A stretch of 64,000 bases of DNA, from the NCBI GenBank assembly GCA_947499725.1, contig CANMPK010000004.1, forward strand, positions 322,701 to 386,700. Reading direction: 5' to 3'. This document shows positions 32,206 to 40,532 of the stretch, piece by piece; the first letter of the stretch is position 1, and every line of letters starts with the position of its first letter. This DNA comes from an uncultured Paracoccaceae bacterium. Lineage in GTDB: Bacteria > Pseudomonadota > Alphaproteobacteria > Rhodobacterales > Rhodobacteraceae. The notes beneath the pieces are model-generated. The model saw only the letters and a list, made by a program, of their open reading frames with translations, made no database searches and was not told where the DNA came from. The position numbers and the translations under genes are program-made.

Positions 32206-32394
32206 TTACTTGGCCATCTGCTGCGCCGTTTGCGCGGCGGCCATGATCTCTTCGGCGATCTCTTCCGCTTCTTCCGGAGAGAAATCCATCGGGATTTCCA
32301 TGCCACCCGCTTCGATGAAAATGCGCACAAAGCCCTGATCGGTCGGCCCGATTTGCAGGTTCGCTTCGACGTCGCGCTCTGTATTAATGCCCAT
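32206..32394 (-). CDS. Small acidic conserved protein (DUF6324-like)
   Basis: A 62-residue protein: MGINTERDVEANLQIGPTDQ, then FVRIFIEAGGMEIPMDFSPE and a helical tail EEAEEIAEEIMAAAQTAQQM. I know it as a small protein conserved in Rhodobacteraceae and believe it is filed as DUF6324. It has one beta-rich half and one acidic helix; function unknown. AGGAGAGAC precedes the ATG. It converges on mmcB. Confidence 0.75.
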   Translation of the reverse strand: MGINTERDVEANLQIGPTDQGFVRIFIEAGGMEIPMDFSPEEAEEIAEEIMAAAQTAQQMAK

Positions 32395-32554
32395 TTTGTC
32401 TCTCCTTGCTTGCCATGGGCCTAACGGGATATAGTGAATTTGGCAAGATAGGCCGCGTGTTTGTAAGGCCAGAGATATGTGCGGATAAAATCACAAGATT
32501 TCCGGATTTTCTCGCTTGCATTTGCTCACGTTGAAATCTATATCGCCCCAACGT

Positions 32555-32631
32555 GCCGCCTTAGCTCAGTAGGTTAGAGCGCCTGATTGTGGATCAGGAG
32601 GTCCCCCGTTCGAGCCGGGGAGGTGGTACCA
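32555..32631 (+). tRNA. tRNA-His (anticodon GTG), no encoded G-1
   Basis: A complete cloverleaf: acceptor GCCGCCT/AGGTGGT, D-arm, anticodon loop ATTGTGGAT with anticodon GTG, T-arm CCCCG/CGGGG and encoded CCA. The base before position 1 is T and the discriminator is A, so G-1 and C73 are both missing, as known for alphaproteobacterial tRNA-His. Confidence 0.95.
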
Positions 32632-32783
32632 CTTCTCTCTTTTCAGTAAAAAATCGCAGAGTGCCGCAATCGGCTTGGCTTTTGCTTGGCCTGTATCTCT
32701 TTGCGATGTCAGCAATGTTTGCGCTATCATCTCTGATGGGATAGGACAGGCTCACAGCCATTCATCATCAGCAGGAGCACACC

Positions 32784-33290
32784 ATGTCAGCGCGGATTAT
32801 CATTGTTATGGGCGTGTCTGGTGTGGGCAAAACCTCGATCGCGCAGGGCTTGGCGGATCATCTGGGTGGCCAGTATGTTGAAGCGGATGATTATCACCCC
32901 CCTGAAAACGTCGAGGCGATGCGCAATGGCATCCCTTTGAACGACGACATGCGCCGCCCGTGGCTTTTGACGCTGGGCAAAGAGATGTCCGATATGGGTG
33001 CAGCCCAGCCAGATCAGCCGCTGATCGCCACATGTTCTGCGCTGAAAGCCGCGTATCGCGAAATTCTACGCACCCATTTGCCAGAAGCGGTATTCGTTTA
33101 TCTGCATGGGGAACGTGATCTGATCGCCAAACGCATGGCCGCACGCGAGAATCATTATATGCCGCTGTCGCTGCTGGACAGTCAGCTAGACACGCTGGAA
33201 GTGCCACAAGCCCCAGAAAACTTTGTAAAAGTCGATGTGACCGGCACAATCGAAGAGATCATTCAGGACGCGCTCAAAGCGCTGGCTTGA
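32784..33290 (+). CDS. gntK: Gluconokinase
   Basis: A 168-residue P-loop kinase that phosphorylates D-gluconate to 6-phosphogluconate. VMGVSGVGKTSIA is the Walker A loop, YVEADDYHPPENVEAMRNGI the gluconate-binding DDxHP motif, LIATCSALKAAYREILR the third family motif and MAARENHYMPLSLLDSQ the lid. The ATG 32784 follows GCAGGAGCACACC. No other gluconate gene is next to it; it feeds the Entner-Doudoroff or pentose phosphate route. It ends 3 bases before a convergent gene. Confidence 0.95.
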   Translation: MSARIIIVMGVSGVGKTSIAQGLADHLGGQYVEADDYHPPENVEAMRNGIPLNDDMRRPWLLTLGKEMSDMGAAQPDQPLIATCSALKAAYREILRTHLPEAVFVYLHGERDLIAKRMAARENHYMPLSLLDSQLDTLEVPQAPENFVKVDVTGTIEEIIQDALKALA

Positions 33291-33293
33291 TCT

Positions 33294-33605
33294 CTATTCG
33301 ATGACAACAGTTTGCTGCAAAGCCCCCGTGATGGCATCAAAGATCAGGATCTGATTGTCCTCGGTGACCACCGCATACCAGCCATCGCCCTGCGTATAAG
33401 CCGTGGCTTTTGTGCCATCCGGCAGCTCGATCACGCGGGGCACATCGGGGCCATCATCAATCAAACGGGTGACAAGCAGGCCAACGACCACTAAAAGCCC
33501 GCCAATCATGACAACTGTCAGCACCGTAATCAGGCGGCGTAGAAACTTTAGATTGCCCGGTTCAACCGGTTCAGGAGCGTTATCCATGTCCACTGCGCGC
33601 ATCAC
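33294..33605 (-). CDS. Single-pass membrane protein (DUF6476-like)
   Basis: A 103-residue protein with an N-terminal cytosolic tail, one membrane helix (LITVLTVVMIGGLLVVVGLL) and a C-terminal domain (RVIELPDGTKATAYTQGDGW, QILIFDAITGALQQ) in the periplasm. I know it as a Rhodobacteraceae protein and believe it is filed as DUF6476; function unknown. GAAAGGTG stands before the ATG at 33605, so that start is preferred, even though it overlaps the divergent pseudouridine synthase by 20 bases; an ATG at 33587 would nearly remove the overlap. Confidence 0.75.
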   Translation of the reverse strand: MMRAVDMDNAPEPVEPGNLKFLRRLITVLTVVMIGGLLVVVGLLVTRLIDDGPDVPRVIELPDGTKATAYTQGDGWYAVVTEDNQILIFDAITGALQQTVVIE

Positions 33606-34617
33606 CTTTCAGATTGCGGAAAATCCGCCTGCACGTCTTGATAAGGCCTTGGCGCGCGATGTGCCAGCAGAAGCGTCTCTGTCGCGCACACGTCTGGCCA
33701 AACTGCTCGACAGCGGCTGCGTTCTGATCAACGGGGCCGAGGTGCGCGACCCTAAGGCGAAAGTGGCTGAAGGCGCGGAGGTTGAGATCACGGTGCCCGT
33801 GGCCGATGAAAGCCACATTGGCCCAGAAGACATTCCGCTGAATGTTGTCTTTGAAGATGACGATCTGATTGTGATCAACAAACCAACGGGCATGGTGGTC
33901 CACCCAGCCCCTGGCACGCCCAATGGCACTTTGGTGAATGCGCTGCTGCATCATTGCGGCGATACCCTGTCTGGGGTGGGCGGCGCAAAACGCCCGGGCA
34001 TTGTGCACCGTATCGATAAAGAAACATCGGGCCTTTTGGTGGTGGCCAAATCGGATCGTGCGCATCATGGACTGGCTGCGCAGTTCGAAAAACACACGGT
34101 CGAGCGGTACTACAACGCCGTGGTCTACGGCGCGCCGGATGCGCATGATCCGCGCCTGCGCGGCGTGCGCGGAGTTAGCTTTGAAAGTGGCAATATCATG
34201 CGGATCACCACGCAGCTGGCCCGCCATAAAACCGACCGTCAGCGCCAAGCGGTGCTGTTTGAAGGTGGCCGCCACGCGGTCACGCGCTCTCGCATTGTGG
34301 AAAGCTTCGGCAATCCAGAAGCGGCCTCATTAGTGGAATGCTGGCTGGAAACCGGCCGCACGCACCAAATCCGCGTGCATCTGACCCATGCGGGCCACAG
34401 CCTGATTGGCGATCCGACCTACGGTGGCCGCCGCAAACTATCCGAAAAAGCCCTGAGCGTACGCGGCGTACAAGCCGCCCGCGATTTCAAACGCCAAGCA
34501 CTGCACGCGGCGGTTCTGGGGTTCGAACATCCGGTGAGCAAAGAGATGATGCGCTTTGAAGCCCCCATCCCTGAAGATATGCAAAAGCTGATCAACGCGC
34601 TGCGTATTACGGGGTAG
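33586..34617 (+). CDS. RluD-type 23S rRNA pseudouridine synthase
   Basis: A 343-residue RluA-family enzyme. An S4 RNA-binding domain (RLAKLLDSGCVLINGAEVRD) precedes the catalytic domain, with INKPTGMVVHPAPG and the catalytic Asp in HRIDKETSGLLVVAKSD. TGRTHQIRVHLTHAGHSLIG is the C-terminal family box. With S4 domain and this motif set it best matches RluD, which modifies helix 69 of 23S rRNA. ATG 33586 has AGGAG 8 bases upstream; the open frame to 33403 runs through the divergent gene and is rejected. Confidence 0.92.
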   Translation: MSTARITFQIAENPPARLDKALARDVPAEASLSRTRLAKLLDSGCVLINGAEVRDPKAKVAEGAEVEITVPVADESHIGPEDIPLNVVFEDDDLIVINKPTGMVVHPAPGTPNGTLVNALLHHCGDTLSGVGGAKRPGIVHRIDKETSGLLVVAKSDRAHHGLAAQFEKHTVERYYNAVVYGAPDAHDPRLRGVRGVSFESGNIMRITTQLARHKTDRQRQAVLFEGGRHAVTRSRIVESFGNPEAASLVECWLETGRTHQIRVHLTHAGHSLIGDPTYGGRRKLSEKALSVRGVQAARDFKRQALHAAVLGFEHPVSKEMMRFEAPIPEDMQKLINALRITG

Positions 34618-34699
34618 ATCGCTGATGCGCGAAACAAAGCAGCAGTACGTGTAATTTTATCGATTGGGCGCTTTCAAGAGCAGCCTATAACCACGGTCT

Positions 34700-35587
34700 T
34701 CAAAGGAGAACCGCCGCAGCTTCCCGCAGGGTAGCGCGCGCGGTTTGGCGCATGTGTTTCTCCTTGGAGACTTCTAGGCCCCAATCTCCCATATACTTCA
34801 ATGCTGCAGAAGAAACGTAAGCAAGCCAAAGCGCGAATCTGTCCGGGTCAACCTTGCGATGTTTGGCATATGCTTTCTCAAAGAGATCCTTTGCCTCCTT
34901 ACCGTGGATGTATCTCAACTCAAGAGCCGCACAGGCAACGTCAGAAAGGGGATCGCCGATAGCGGCATCTTCCCAATCGAGGATTGCAACAATCCGCTCC
35001 TCTGACCAGATTAGATTTGAGGGCCAAAAGTCTCCATGCAGGACCACATCTTTGCCAGAAAATTGTAAACTCTTCGTCCTTTCAAGATAGCCTCGGAAGT
35101 CATTCCATTCTGGGTCTGTCGGCAAAAACTCAAGAAGCTCGGGGATAGGATCGGTCCGTCGTGGCAAAGTAGGCATGATATCTACTGGCACTTCGTGCAC
35201 TGAGTTAAGTGCCTCAGCCATGGTCTCGATGCTTGCATTGCATATGGGGAGAGACAAGCCAGAGTCCCCCTCGACAAACGCGATGATTAGATAGGGGTTC
35301 TCTAGCAGCGAACAACTTGCATCTAAGCTGAGCGGCTCGGGTACACAAATCCCTGCCCGAGAAAGGGCTTTAAGGATGCGGAACTCAAGCTCTGCAGCGT
35401 GACCGTAATGGGAGGCGCCGTGAATGCGCAGCACCACGTGTTCCTTACTGCCATTGGGCTGTAAAAGCACAAGGTGATAGACTTCAGCTGAAACGCCACC
35501 TTCCATCCGCTCGATAGAGTCCAGCGCTGCACCTCTGGCATATTGTTCAACGGCGCGATGTAAGTTCTCATCCTCTAAAGTTAACAA
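34700..35587 (-). CDS. APH-fold phosphotransferase family protein
   Basis: A 295-residue small-molecule kinase of the aminoglycoside-phosphotransferase fold. Motifs: RMEGGVSAEVYHLVL (nucleotide loop), VVLHGDFWPSNLIW (catalytic HGDxxxxN) and VAILDWEDAAIGDPLSD (metal-binding DWE). Substrates of the family are diverse, so antibiotic resistance should not be assumed. The gene is clearly more AT-rich than its neighbours and has atypical codon use, hinting at recent gain. It lies leftward in the gap between two core genes, with no obvious partner. Confidence 0.85.
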   Translation of the reverse strand: MLTLEDENLHRAVEQYARGAALDSIERMEGGVSAEVYHLVLLQPNGSKEHVVLRIHGASHYGHAAELEFRILKALSRAGICVPEPLSLDASCSLLENPYLIIAFVEGDSGLSLPICNASIETMAEALNSVHEVPVDIMPTLPRRTDPIPELLEFLPTDPEWNDFRGYLERTKSLQFSGKDVVLHGDFWPSNLIWSEERIVAILDWEDAAIGDPLSDVACAALELRYIHGKEAKDLFEKAYAKHRKVDPDRFALWLAYVSSAALKYMGDWGLEVSKEKHMRQTARATLREAAAVLL

Positions 35588-35691
35588 TCCAGCGGCCTTT
35601 CAAAGTAAACGCGATCCTTCGTGCATCATAGGCATCGCGCACTTTGGGCTCAATCCAACCCTTCGCTGAGGCGCAGGCCAGATCCTCACCC

Positions 35692-36351
35692 TCACCGCGC
35701 CAAAGCGGGTGTTTTCACCAAATCCAGCAATCCATTCAAATGATCAATCTGATGATCCGGCCCCAAGGCCGCCAGTTGCGCGAAGTTGTGGAAACGTTCA
35801 TTGCTGGCCGGCGCAAAAAAGCACGTCTGGCAGCCCAAGGCCTGACCCGCCTGAATATCTACCAAAGAATCGCCAATGATCAGCGTTTCCTCAGCCGCGT
35901 GCTCTTGTCGGCGCAGGGTTTCTTCGAAAGGTGTCGTGGAAGGCTTGTGCCCAAACCCGTCATCCCCCGCGATGATCGACCCAAAGGCCGCGCCCAATCG
36001 GTGGGCGTTCAAGCCCTTTTCCAACACATACCGGCTGCTGGAACTGACCAAAGACACGGTGCAGCCCGCCTCGGCCACCTGCGTGGCGATGGCGCCTGCG
36101 CCTGCATACAGCGTGGATTTATGAGCGTTGTTTTGCACATAGCCAAAGGCTTGCTCGGCAATGGGGGGGAAGTTCAAATGCGGATGGCGCGCTGGGATCG
36201 TATCGTGGTTGGTAAAGAATTCTGAAACAATTTCCTTGGCAGTGTAATAATGCCCACGGGCCTCAAAAGCGTCTTGATAGGCGATCAACCACAGATCCAG
36301 CGTCTGCACCAAAGTGCCATCCCAATCGAAAATAACGTGACGGATCGCCAT
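35692..36351 (-). CDS. HAD-superfamily hydrolase (phosphoglycolate phosphatase-like)
   Basis: A 219-residue HAD phosphatase. VIFDWDGTLVQT is motif I with the nucleophile Asp, SLVSSSSRYVLEK motif II, GHKPSTTPFEETL motif III Lys and IIGDSLVDIQAGQALG motif IV. The helical cap after motif I is of the Gph/PGP subtype. Substrate unknown; Gph-like proteins clear phosphoglycolate or sugar phosphates. ATG 36351 (MAIRHVIFDWDGT) is preferred over 36372. It faces away from rpoH. Confidence 0.88.
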   Translation of the reverse strand: MAIRHVIFDWDGTLVQTLDLWLIAYQDAFEARGHYYTAKEIVSEFFTNHDTIPARHPHLNFPPIAEQAFGYVQNNAHKSTLYAGAGAIATQVAEAGCTVSLVSSSSRYVLEKGLNAHRLGAAFGSIIAGDDGFGHKPSTTPFEETLRRQEHAAEETLIIGDSLVDIQAGQALGCQTCFFAPASNERFHNFAQLAALGPDHQIDHLNGLLDLVKTPALAR

Positions 36352-36587
36352 AATGCCCTCAATATTGCTCAAATACCCTCTTTTTGTTCACATTTAGTTC
36401 CGTTTTTGTCAAGGTTTTTCCGTCTGTGTTTTTTCGCGTAAGTCTTATGCGTTTATGCATAGTGAATTTGGTTTTCAGCCTCCCATATTGGTGTCACAGT
36501 ATACAAGAACCTGTGAGAACACTGGCCTGTGACTGGCGTGTGACCCATCTAGGTTTCACACTGAATTAAGAATTTTGTGGCATGCGC

Positions 36588-36616
36588 CTTGAAAGGGCAG
36601 AGTGCCGCGCCCATAT
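36588..36616 (+). promoter_or_regulatory. Sigma-32 (heat-shock) promoter of rpoH
   Basis: CTTGAAA (36588-36594) and CCCATAT (36610-36616) with a 15-base spacer match the heat-shock consensus CTTGAAA-N11-16-CCCATNT at every fixed position. RNA would start about 36624, leaving a leader of about 40 bases before rpoH. The rest of the 293-base gap from 36373 has no gene. Confidence 0.75.
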
Positions 36617-36665
36617 CAATGTTAAGCGAATAAACATTGCCCGAACAAACGAAGGGGGACACGAC

Positions 36666-37562
36666 ATGAGTAACTATAAAAACCTTCCAGCCCCAACACC
36701 TGAGGGCGGGCTGAACCGTTATATGCAGGAAATCCGCAAGTTCCCTTTGCTGGAGCCTGAAGAAGAATACATGCTGGCCAAAGCCTGGGTCGAAAAAGAA
36801 GACACAGCGTCAGCGCACCGCATGGTAACCTCTCACCTGCGCCTGGCGGCGAAAATCGCGATGGGCTATCGCGGCTATGGCCTGCCACAGGCCGAGGTGA
36901 TCTCTGAGGCCAATGTGGGCTTGATGCAGGCTGTGAAACGTTTTGACCCTGAAAAGGGCTTCCGTCTGGCGACCTACGCCATGTGGTGGATCCGCGCGAG
37001 CATTCAGGAATACATCCTGCGCAGCTGGTCGCTGGTGAAACTGGGCACAACCTCGGCGCAGAAGAAACTGTTCTTCAACCTGCGCAAGGCAAAGGCGCGT
37101 ATTGGCGCGCTGGAAGAGGGTGATCTGCGTCCTGAAAACGTGGCCCAGATTGCGCATGACCTTGGTGTGACCGAAGCAGAAGTGATCAGCATGAACCGCC
37201 GTATGTCCGGTGGCGATGCCTCGCTGAACGCGACGGTTGGCTCTGAAGGCGAAGGCACGATGCAATGGCAGGACTGGCTGGAAGACGAAGACGCTGACCA
37301 AGCCGGTGACTACGAAGCCAAAGACGAGCTGGAAGCGCGCCGTGAATTGCTGGCCGACGCCATGGATGTTCTGAACGATCGCGAGAAAGACATCCTTGTG
37401 CAGCGTCGTCTGCAAGACAAGGTGGTCACGCTGGAAGAGTTGAGCGGCCAATATGACGTCAGCCGTGAACGTATTCGCCAGATCGAGGTGCGTGCCTTTG
37501 AAAAGTTGCAACTGCGCATGCGCACGCTGGCCGAAGAAAAAGGCATGCTGACCTCAGCATAA
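36666..37562 (+). CDS. rpoH: RNA polymerase heat-shock sigma factor RpoH
   Basis: A 298-residue sigma-32. Region 2.1-2.4 is RMVTSHLRLAAKIAMGYRGY to GFRLATYAMWWIRASIQEYI, the diagnostic RpoH box is QKKLFFNLRK, and region 4.2 ends YDVSRERIRQIEVRAFEKLQ. It reads like the RpoH-I paralogue of Rhodobacter rather than RpoH-II. It directs core polymerase to chaperone and protease promoters. ATG 36666 follows GAAGGGGGACACGAC. Its own upstream sigma-32-type promoter suggests positive autoregulation. A terminator follows the gene. Confidence 0.97.
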   Translation: MSNYKNLPAPTPEGGLNRYMQEIRKFPLLEPEEEYMLAKAWVEKEDTASAHRMVTSHLRLAAKIAMGYRGYGLPQAEVISEANVGLMQAVKRFDPEKGFRLATYAMWWIRASIQEYILRSWSLVKLGTTSAQKKLFFNLRKAKARIGALEEGDLRPENVAQIAHDLGVTEAEVISMNRRMSGGDASLNATVGSEGEGTMQWQDWLEDEDADQAGDYEAKDELEARRELLADAMDVLNDREKDILVQRRLQDKVVTLEELSGQYDVSRERIRQIEVRAFEKLQLRMRTLAEEKGMLTSA

Positions 37563-37600
37563 GCTGTCCCAAGCCTTCTCCCCAAGAGGCTTACCCCCAA

Positions 37601-37635
37601 GACCCGACGCATCCCCCTCGCGTCGGGTCTTTTTT
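37601..37635 (+). terminator. Intrinsic terminator of rpoH
   Basis: GACCCGACGC pairs perfectly with GCGTCGGGTC around a 9-base loop, followed by six T. Just upstream, AAGCC and GGCTT form a second, weaker stem (37571-37592). Confidence 0.9.
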
Positions 37636-37766
37636 GTTTGTTGGGTGAGGTGGCGGAAGCCTTAGTTTTTGCTTTTGAAACGTCTGCCACTTTATGAAAT
37701 GGTTCGTTGGTACAGCGCGCAGCGAATGAGGGCTTTGAGCCTAAAATAACTGATGCTGCGCGGTTA

Positions 37767-38252
37767 CTAATTTTCGCAAACAGCACTATCCGACGTCCTT
37801 GTCCATAGAGTGCTGGCATTGTCTTTTGTATAAATCTGAACGCTTATTCTCACTCCCTGATCTGCCTCAAAAACAGATTGCACACCATGTCTTTCAAATT
37901 TGCTGTGCGGAGACAGAATGAATACTTCTGTGCTTGGCTCACCATACTTCAATCCGAGCTCCGAGACAGTTTCCACAAAGGCGTGCAGATCACCATCTCG
38001 ATTTTGATCAACACTGGTAAGCGATTGATCGCAAAAGTATAATGTGAGGCCCAAAGCGTCAATCGACCAAGCATCTGTACTAAAGGACGTTTGCTCCAAA
38101 TCCCAACCGTTTGATTGGGCGGCCATCCTTACTTCGGCGAGTGTTGTTCCAAATGAAAGACCGCCGGGCAGATCAAGGGCTCCCGAAAAAGCTGGAGAAA
38201 GCACACCGACTATAAAGCAAGTGGAAAGAGAAATAGTCTTGCAAGAAAACAT
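37767..38252 (-). CDS. Secreted hypothetical protein
   Basis: A 161-residue protein with a signal peptide (about 1-25: TISLSTCFIVGVLSPAFSGA). The mature part (SFGTTLAEVRMAAQSNGWDL, ALGLTLYFCDQSLTSVDQNR) resembles small periplasmic proteins with a short beta-rich fold; two Cys (CDQS and the C-terminal CEN) could form a disulfide. I do not recognise the family. It is AT-rich compared with rpoH and the LysR gene beside it, a sign of recent acquisition. It has no evident partner. Confidence 0.6.
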   Translation of the reverse strand: MFSCKTISLSTCFIVGVLSPAFSGALDLPGGLSFGTTLAEVRMAAQSNGWDLEQTSFSTDAWSIDALGLTLYFCDQSLTSVDQNRDGDLHAFVETVSELGLKYGEPSTEVFILSPHSKFERHGVQSVFEADQGVRISVQIYTKDNASTLWTRTSDSAVCEN

Positions 38253-38348
38253 ACACCGGCCTCGTCAAATTTCATCCAAGGAGTAGGTGCACCGCTCATT
38301 TAGGTCAACGGCTGCTTTGTCCGCACAGCAGCCCTACATCGATGGCAC

Positions 38349-39221
38349 CTAAGCCGCCATCGACTCCGTCGCGAAACAGGCGCGCAGGTGTTCTGCCGTC
38401 GCCAAAGCCGCGTCTTGCAGATTGTCCTGCGTGACCAAGACCAACTCATAAGCGCAAAGCGGGGGCAGGCCGGCGAGCTCTGTCACATCAATCATATCTT
38501 CACTCAGGGCAGACCGCGGGATCGGGGCCACGGCCAAATCGGCTTTCACAGCCGCGGTTTGCCCGCTCAGGTGCCCGGATTCCAAGGCGATCCGAAAGGG
38601 CCGCCCCTGCGCCTTTAACCCTTCCAAGCCAGCAATCCGCCATGGGCAGCTTTTGTCCCAAACGGTCACGGGGATCGGGTCGAGCTCGTGAGCAATCCCG
38701 CCGATCGAGCCCGCCCAGACCAAACGCTCGCGCAGCATCACTTCGCCTGGGCGTTCTTTCTTTTGGGCATCCAGTCGCGCCACAAGGGCCAAATCGAGCT
38801 TACCCTTGGCCAAATGCTCCAACATGTTTTCCGATTCCGTCACCACCGCATTCAGCACCACCCCCGGATGGGTGCGATCCAGACGGCGCAGAATGTCGGG
38901 CAGAAAGCGCTCGGCCACATCATCATGAATGCCAAGCCGCACCTCGCCCTGCACATCATTGGGGTGAAACTCGGCCATGAAATCCAGATCCATCGCCAGC
39001 ATCCGTCGCGCATGGGCCAGCACAATGGCGCCCTCATCTGTCAGAGCCACTGTGCGGCTGTCGCGCAGAAACAGGGGGTGGCCCACCGCATCCTCCATCT
39101 TTTTCACCTGCATCGACACAGCCGAGGGCGTGCGCAGCACCGCCTTGGCGGCGGACGAAAAGTTACCGGTTTCAGCGATGGCCACAAAGGTGCGCAGAAG
39201 ATCAAGGTCAAGCGATTGCAT
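38349..39221 (-). CDS. LysR-family transcriptional regulator
   Basis: A 290-residue regulator. Residues 1-60 are the winged helix (LLRTFVAIAETGNFSSAAKA, RTPSAVSMQVKKMEDAVGHP), followed by the effector-binding domain. It faces the small DUF1127-like gene across a 150-base gap that contains ATCT-N6-AGAT (39238-39251), a T-N11-A-type site close to its start. This LysR plus DUF1127-like arrangement is, in my recollection, common in roseobacters; the inducer is unknown. Confidence 0.9.
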   Translation of the reverse strand: MQSLDLDLLRTFVAIAETGNFSSAAKAVLRTPSAVSMQVKKMEDAVGHPLFLRDSRTVALTDEGAIVLAHARRMLAMDLDFMAEFHPNDVQGEVRLGIHDDVAERFLPDILRRLDRTHPGVVLNAVVTESENMLEHLAKGKLDLALVARLDAQKKERPGEVMLRERLVWAGSIGGIAHELDPIPVTVWDKSCPWRIAGLEGLKAQGRPFRIALESGHLSGQTAAVKADLAVAPIPRSALSEDMIDVTELAGLPPLCAYELVLVTQDNLQDAALATAEHLRACFATESMAA

Positions 39222-39371
39222 GTCTATCTTTCAATTTATCTGACAATAGATGTGAGTATTATTCGATTTTCTAACAGATAAAACAAGCGTAGATTGATCT
39301 TACAGCGGCTGCGCGATTCCCTAAAAAGCGTGGTCGCACCTTCTTACATCTTGTTTTCAGGAGGGGATGCC

Positions 39372-39587
39372 ATGGCGTATTCCACCACACAGCTCGCCCG
39401 TTCTGCGGGACGTTTCTTCGGGGTTTCTTCACGCCCTCAGTCAGAAGACTTGCAAGATTTGCCAGACTATGTGCTGGACGATATCGGCCTGATCCATCGC
39501 GATCTGCCGGCCAATTTGCGTGCCCCTTTGGATGCGCAAACGCGGACAAAAAACCAGCTAAATGCTGCGAAAAGCGCTTGGTTTTAA
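39372..39587 (+). CDS. Small DUF1127-like protein
   Basis: A 71-residue protein. EDLQDLPDYVLDDIGLIHRD matches the DUF1127 core (LPDxxLxDIGL); the flanks are polar. Members of this family include small, stress- or phosphate-related RNA-binding proteins in other alphaproteobacteria, but this copy is longer than the classical 45-50 residues and lacks its Arg-rich start. AGGAGG stands 8 bases before ATG 39372. It is divergent from the LysR gene, its likely regulator. Confidence 0.75.
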   Translation: MAYSTTQLARSAGRFFGVSSRPQSEDLQDLPDYVLDDIGLIHRDLPANLRAPLDAQTRTKNQLNAAKSAWF

Positions 39588-39596
39588 TGGGTTAAG

Positions 39597-40532
39597 TCAG
39601 TTGGCGTCGTAAAGTGCGAGGATGGCTTTGGTGACATCGGCGCGCATTGGGTTGCCTTCCATCAGCACCTCGTGCTCGCCTTTGTCGACCATCATCAGCT
39701 CACCCTTTGGCCAACGGGCCATGGTGCGCGTGATGGCAGAGGGGCTGACAATGGCCTCATCGGTTCCCAGCGCCACAAGGCACGGCACATCGGGTGCAGG
39801 CTGCTTGGCCATATCCGCACATTCATGCAACGCTTTTAGCAACCAACGCAGGGTCGGCCCACCAATGCAAAGCTGCGGCTGTTTGCGCGCCTGAACTTGC
39901 AGGCGCTCATACATGGCGCGGGTCTTGGTCAGCGCATTATCTTCAAATGCGGTCTTTAACACATAGGTTTCTGCGCCAGTGCCGGGCGCATAGCGATGCC
40001 CTTGGCCCAGCCAGATCGCCGCATTGCACACCACATGGGCCACGATACGAAGATACCAAGGCAGGCCAATATTCCACATCGGTCCGGTAAAGGCGGCAGA
40101 TTGCACATCCAGCCCATTCATCAAGGCGCGCAATCCAATGCAGCCGCCCATAGAATGGGCCAACAAATGCAATGGGCCAGAAACGGCTAAAGCGGGCAGG
40201 GCCGCCATAAAGGCATCCACATCTAATTGATAATCGGCGAAATCCGCGACATGTCCGGCGTCTTTATCCGCCACCAAGCGATCCGCCTCGCCTTGGCCGC
40301 GCCAATCGATCGACACCGTTGCATAGCCCGCCTTGGCGAGATCTGCCGCGTTGATCGCGTATTTCTCAACGTATTCTGTACGCCCGGGAAACAGTAAAAC
40401 AGTGCCCTTGGCCCCCTCTAAGGGCCAATGGGCGATACGCAAACGCACCCCATCTGCTGCGGTGATCCAATAGGCTTGCCCAACAGGCTCGCCATCAATC
40501 TCTGCGTAAAACGGGGCGCTGTCTAAAGTCAT
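39597..40532 (-). CDS. Alpha/beta hydrolase (monoacylglycerol lipase-like)
   Basis: A 311-residue serine hydrolase. LLFPGRTEYVEKYAINAADL is the oxyanion loop region, SIDWRGQGEADRL a second family box and LLAHSMGGCIGLRAL the nucleophile elbow (AHSMG). The catalytic Asp and His are expected in ALGTDEAIVSP and DKGEHEVLME. The form is that of lysophospholipases (PldB/MAGL type). Its ATG overlaps the stop of the SCP2 gene by one base (TAATG), so the two are coupled and may act together on lipids. Confidence 0.88.
   Translation of the reverse strand: MTLDSAPFYAEIDGEPVGQAYWITAADGVRLRIAHWPLEGAKGTVLLFPGRTEYVEKYAINAADLAKAGYATVSIDWRGQGEADRLVADKDAGHVADFADYQLDVDAFMAALPALAVSGPLHLLAHSMGGCIGLRALMNGLDVQSAAFTGPMWNIGLPWYLRIVAHVVCNAAIWLGQGHRYAPGTGAETYVLKTAFEDNALTKTRAMYERLQVQARKQPQLCIGGPTLRWLLKALHECADMAKQPAPDVPCLVALGTDEAIVSPSAITRTMARWPKGELMMVDKGEHEVLMEGNPMRADVTKAILALYDAN

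Noticed and set aside
33403..33585. N-terminal extension of the pseudouridine synthase frame
   Set aside because: It lies opposite the DUF6476-like gene; ATG 33586 has a good AGGAG site and the conserved start.
34700..35587. Aminoglycoside resistance gene
   Set aside because: The fold is shared by many kinases with other substrates; no subtype-specific residues could be assigned.
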